A stretch of DNA of 5,236 nt. Origin: Deltaproteobacteria bacterium (GTDB lineage: Bacteria > Desulfobacterota > Desulfarculia > Adiutricales > Adiutricaceae). The position numbers and the translations under genes are program-made. The first letter of the stretch is position 1. Every line of letters starts with the position of its first letter. Shown piece by piece: positions 4,249 to 5,236 of the stretch. Under the pieces are notes generated by a model. It did not search any database. It was not told where the DNA came from and worked only from the letters and a program-made list of their open reading frames with translations. The DNA lies in NCBI GenBank assembly GCA_031278835.1, contig JAITJP010000301.1:1-5236 (forward strand). Reading direction: 5' to 3'.

Positions 4249-5188
4249 AGCCTTTGTTACCGGCGCGGCCGGCTTTATCGGTTCGACTTTGGTGGACAGA
4301 CTTTTGAGCGAAGGTGTTGAGGTTGTCGGATATGACAATTTTTCGACTGGTAGAAAAACCTTTCTTCAAAAGGCTATGACTAATCCGAAGTTTACCTTGG
4401 TCAAGGCCGATTTACTTGATCCTTTCGCTTTGACTAAGGCCATGCGAGGGGCCTCGGAAGTTTGGCATTTTTCAGCCAACGCCGACGTTCGTTTCGGCTT
4501 GGAGCACCCCAGAAAAGATTTGGAGCAAAATATCCTGGCCACCTCCAATGTCCTGGAGGCCATGCGACACAACGATATACGGGATATTTTTTTTAGTTCC
4601 ACCGGTTCCGTTTACGGTGAAGCCAGGGTCTTTCCCACCCCCGAAGACGCTCCCATGCCCATCCAGACATCTTTGTACGCGACCTCAAAGCTTTCCGGGG
4701 AAGGTCTTATTTCTTCTTATTGTCTGGGCTATGGTTTTAGGGGCGTGGTTTTTCGTTTCGTTTCCATCTTGGGAGAGCGCTATACCCATGGCCACGTGCT
4801 CGATTTTGTTCAACATCTTTTAAATAACCCCAATAGATTGCCGGTTATGGGCGACGGTACTCAGAAAAAAAGTTACTTATATGTTCAAGATTGTATCGAG
4901 GCCTTGATGGTGGTTAGAAACCATATGCCCAAGGTTTTTGATATTTATAACTTAGGAGCTGACGAATATTGCACGGTTAATGACTCCATAGGCTGGATAA
5001 CCGCTTTAATGGGGCTTAAACCCACCCTAGAGTATGCTGGCGGGAAAAGGGGCTGGGTCGGCGATAACCCCTTTATTTTTTTGGAAACAAAGAAAATTCG
5101 TTCGCTAGGCTGGAAGAATAAATTATCCATCCAACAAGCCGTGGAACAAACGGCTAGATGGTTATTGGATAACCAATCAAACTTTTAA
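4241..5188 (+). CDS. NAD-dependent nucleotide-sugar epimerase/dehydratase (extended SDR, GalE-like)
   Basis: The 315-residue product is a complete extended short-chain dehydrogenase. Seen: Rossmann motif TGAAGFIGS (7-15; G8, G11, G14); D32 in YDNFSTG, an acidic residue that favours NAD over NADP; D57 in ADLLD; HFSANADV (76-83); FFSSTGSVYG (117-126), with T121 in the place of the GalE catalytic Ser/Thr; YATSK with catalytic Y146 and K150; FRFVSILGER (171-180); and GDGTQKKSYLYVQD (204-217), the substrate-binding segment shared by UDP-sugar epimerases and dehydratases. Known: these enzymes oxidise and re-reduce, or dehydrate, a nucleotide sugar in the cytoplasm. Inferred: it makes the donor used by the glycosyltransferase just upstream. 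The exact sugar cannot be read; UDP-glucose/GlcNAc 4-epimerase is the default guess. The start is ATG 4241, giving an N-terminus directly before the first strand. The overlap with the upstream gene implies one operon. Confidence 0.85.
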   Translation: MPKAFVTGAAGFIGSTLVDRLLSEGVEVVGYDNFSTGRKTFLQKAMTNPKFTLVKADLLDPFALTKAMRGASEVWHFSANADVRFGLEHPRKDLEQNILATSNVLEAMRHNDIRDIFFSSTGSVYGEARVFPTPEDAPMPIQTSLYATSKLSGEGLISSYCLGYGFRGVVFRFVSILGERYTHGHVLDFVQHLLNNPNRLPVMGDGTQKKSYLYVQDCIEALMVVRNHMPKVFDIYNLGADEYCTVNDSIGWITALMGLKPTLEYAGGKRGWVGDNPFIFLETKKIRSLGWKNKLSIQQAVEQTARWLLDNQSNF

Positions 5189-5195
5189 AGTTTGA
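5177..5195. terminator. Inverted repeat spanning the epimerase stop codon
   Basis: TCAAACTT (5177-5184) and AAGTTTGA (5188-5195) are exact reverse complements around TTA, with the TAA stop (5186-5188) at the centre. It could fold as a short A/T-rich hairpin but lacks a U-tract on the plus strand, so termination is doubtful. The last 40 bases of the window hold no recognisable gene start. Confidence 0.28.
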
Positions 5196-5236
5196 AAACA
5201 TCAGTAAATTATCTTGTATATTGCCGACTATCTTGA

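Noticed and set aside
4015..4369. Minus-strand frames over the glycosyltransferase/epimerase junction
   Set aside because: They are shadows of two well-supported plus-strand genes and show no domain.

Overview
The window looks like chromosome of an anaerobic bacterium, most likely in or near the Desulfobacterota (old Deltaproteobacteria). This rests on an AhbB-type siroheme decarboxylase, which belongs to the alternative heme pathway of sulfate reducers and archaea. It sits directly after a System II cytochrome c assembly gene (ccsA/resC), and a flavoprotein with an iron-sulfur-type cysteine cluster lies nearby. Genus cannot be fixed from the sequence. Base composition is patchy: GC-rich gene bodies and a very GC-rich spacer alternate with AT-rich intergenic DNA and AT-rich gene ends.

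Layout. (1) 1-211: 3' end of ccsA, plus strand, cut by the window edge. (2) 212-394: a GC-rich spacer with a compound hairpin, a tandem repeat, a palindrome and a possible promoter. (3) 395-922: ahbB, TTG start. (4) 934-1620: a flavodoxin-fold, Isf-like flavoprotein on the minus strand, convergent with ahbB over 11 bp. (5) 1621-1740: an AT-rich divergent control region with three successive dyads. (6) 1741-2874: an M20-family peptidase T-like metallopeptidase, TTG start. (7) 2875-3285: 411 bp without a gene, AT-rich, with repeated short motifs, a GC-rich hairpin and two mutually exclusive base-paired arrangements. (8) 3286-4248: a membrane-anchored family 2 glycosyltransferase of the polyprenyl-phosphate type (GtrB/DPM1-like). 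(9) 4241-5188: an extended-SDR nucleotide-sugar epimerase/dehydratase, overlapping the glycosyltransferase by 8 bp. (10) 5189-5236: start of the next intergenic region.

How the genes may work together. ccsA and ahbB both serve cytochrome supply: AhbB acts in making heme from siroheme, and CcsA takes part in attaching heme to c-type apocytochromes. The glycosyltransferase and epimerase form a translationally coupled pair that probably makes a nucleotide sugar and loads it onto a lipid carrier for envelope glycan modification. The flavoprotein and the peptidase look like independent metabolic genes sharing a divergent promoter region.

I found no mobile element, CRISPR array, tRNA or rRNA, and no clear novel multi-gene system. 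The most unexplained DNA is the 411-bp gap before the glycosyltransferase and the three-dyad divergent promoter region.
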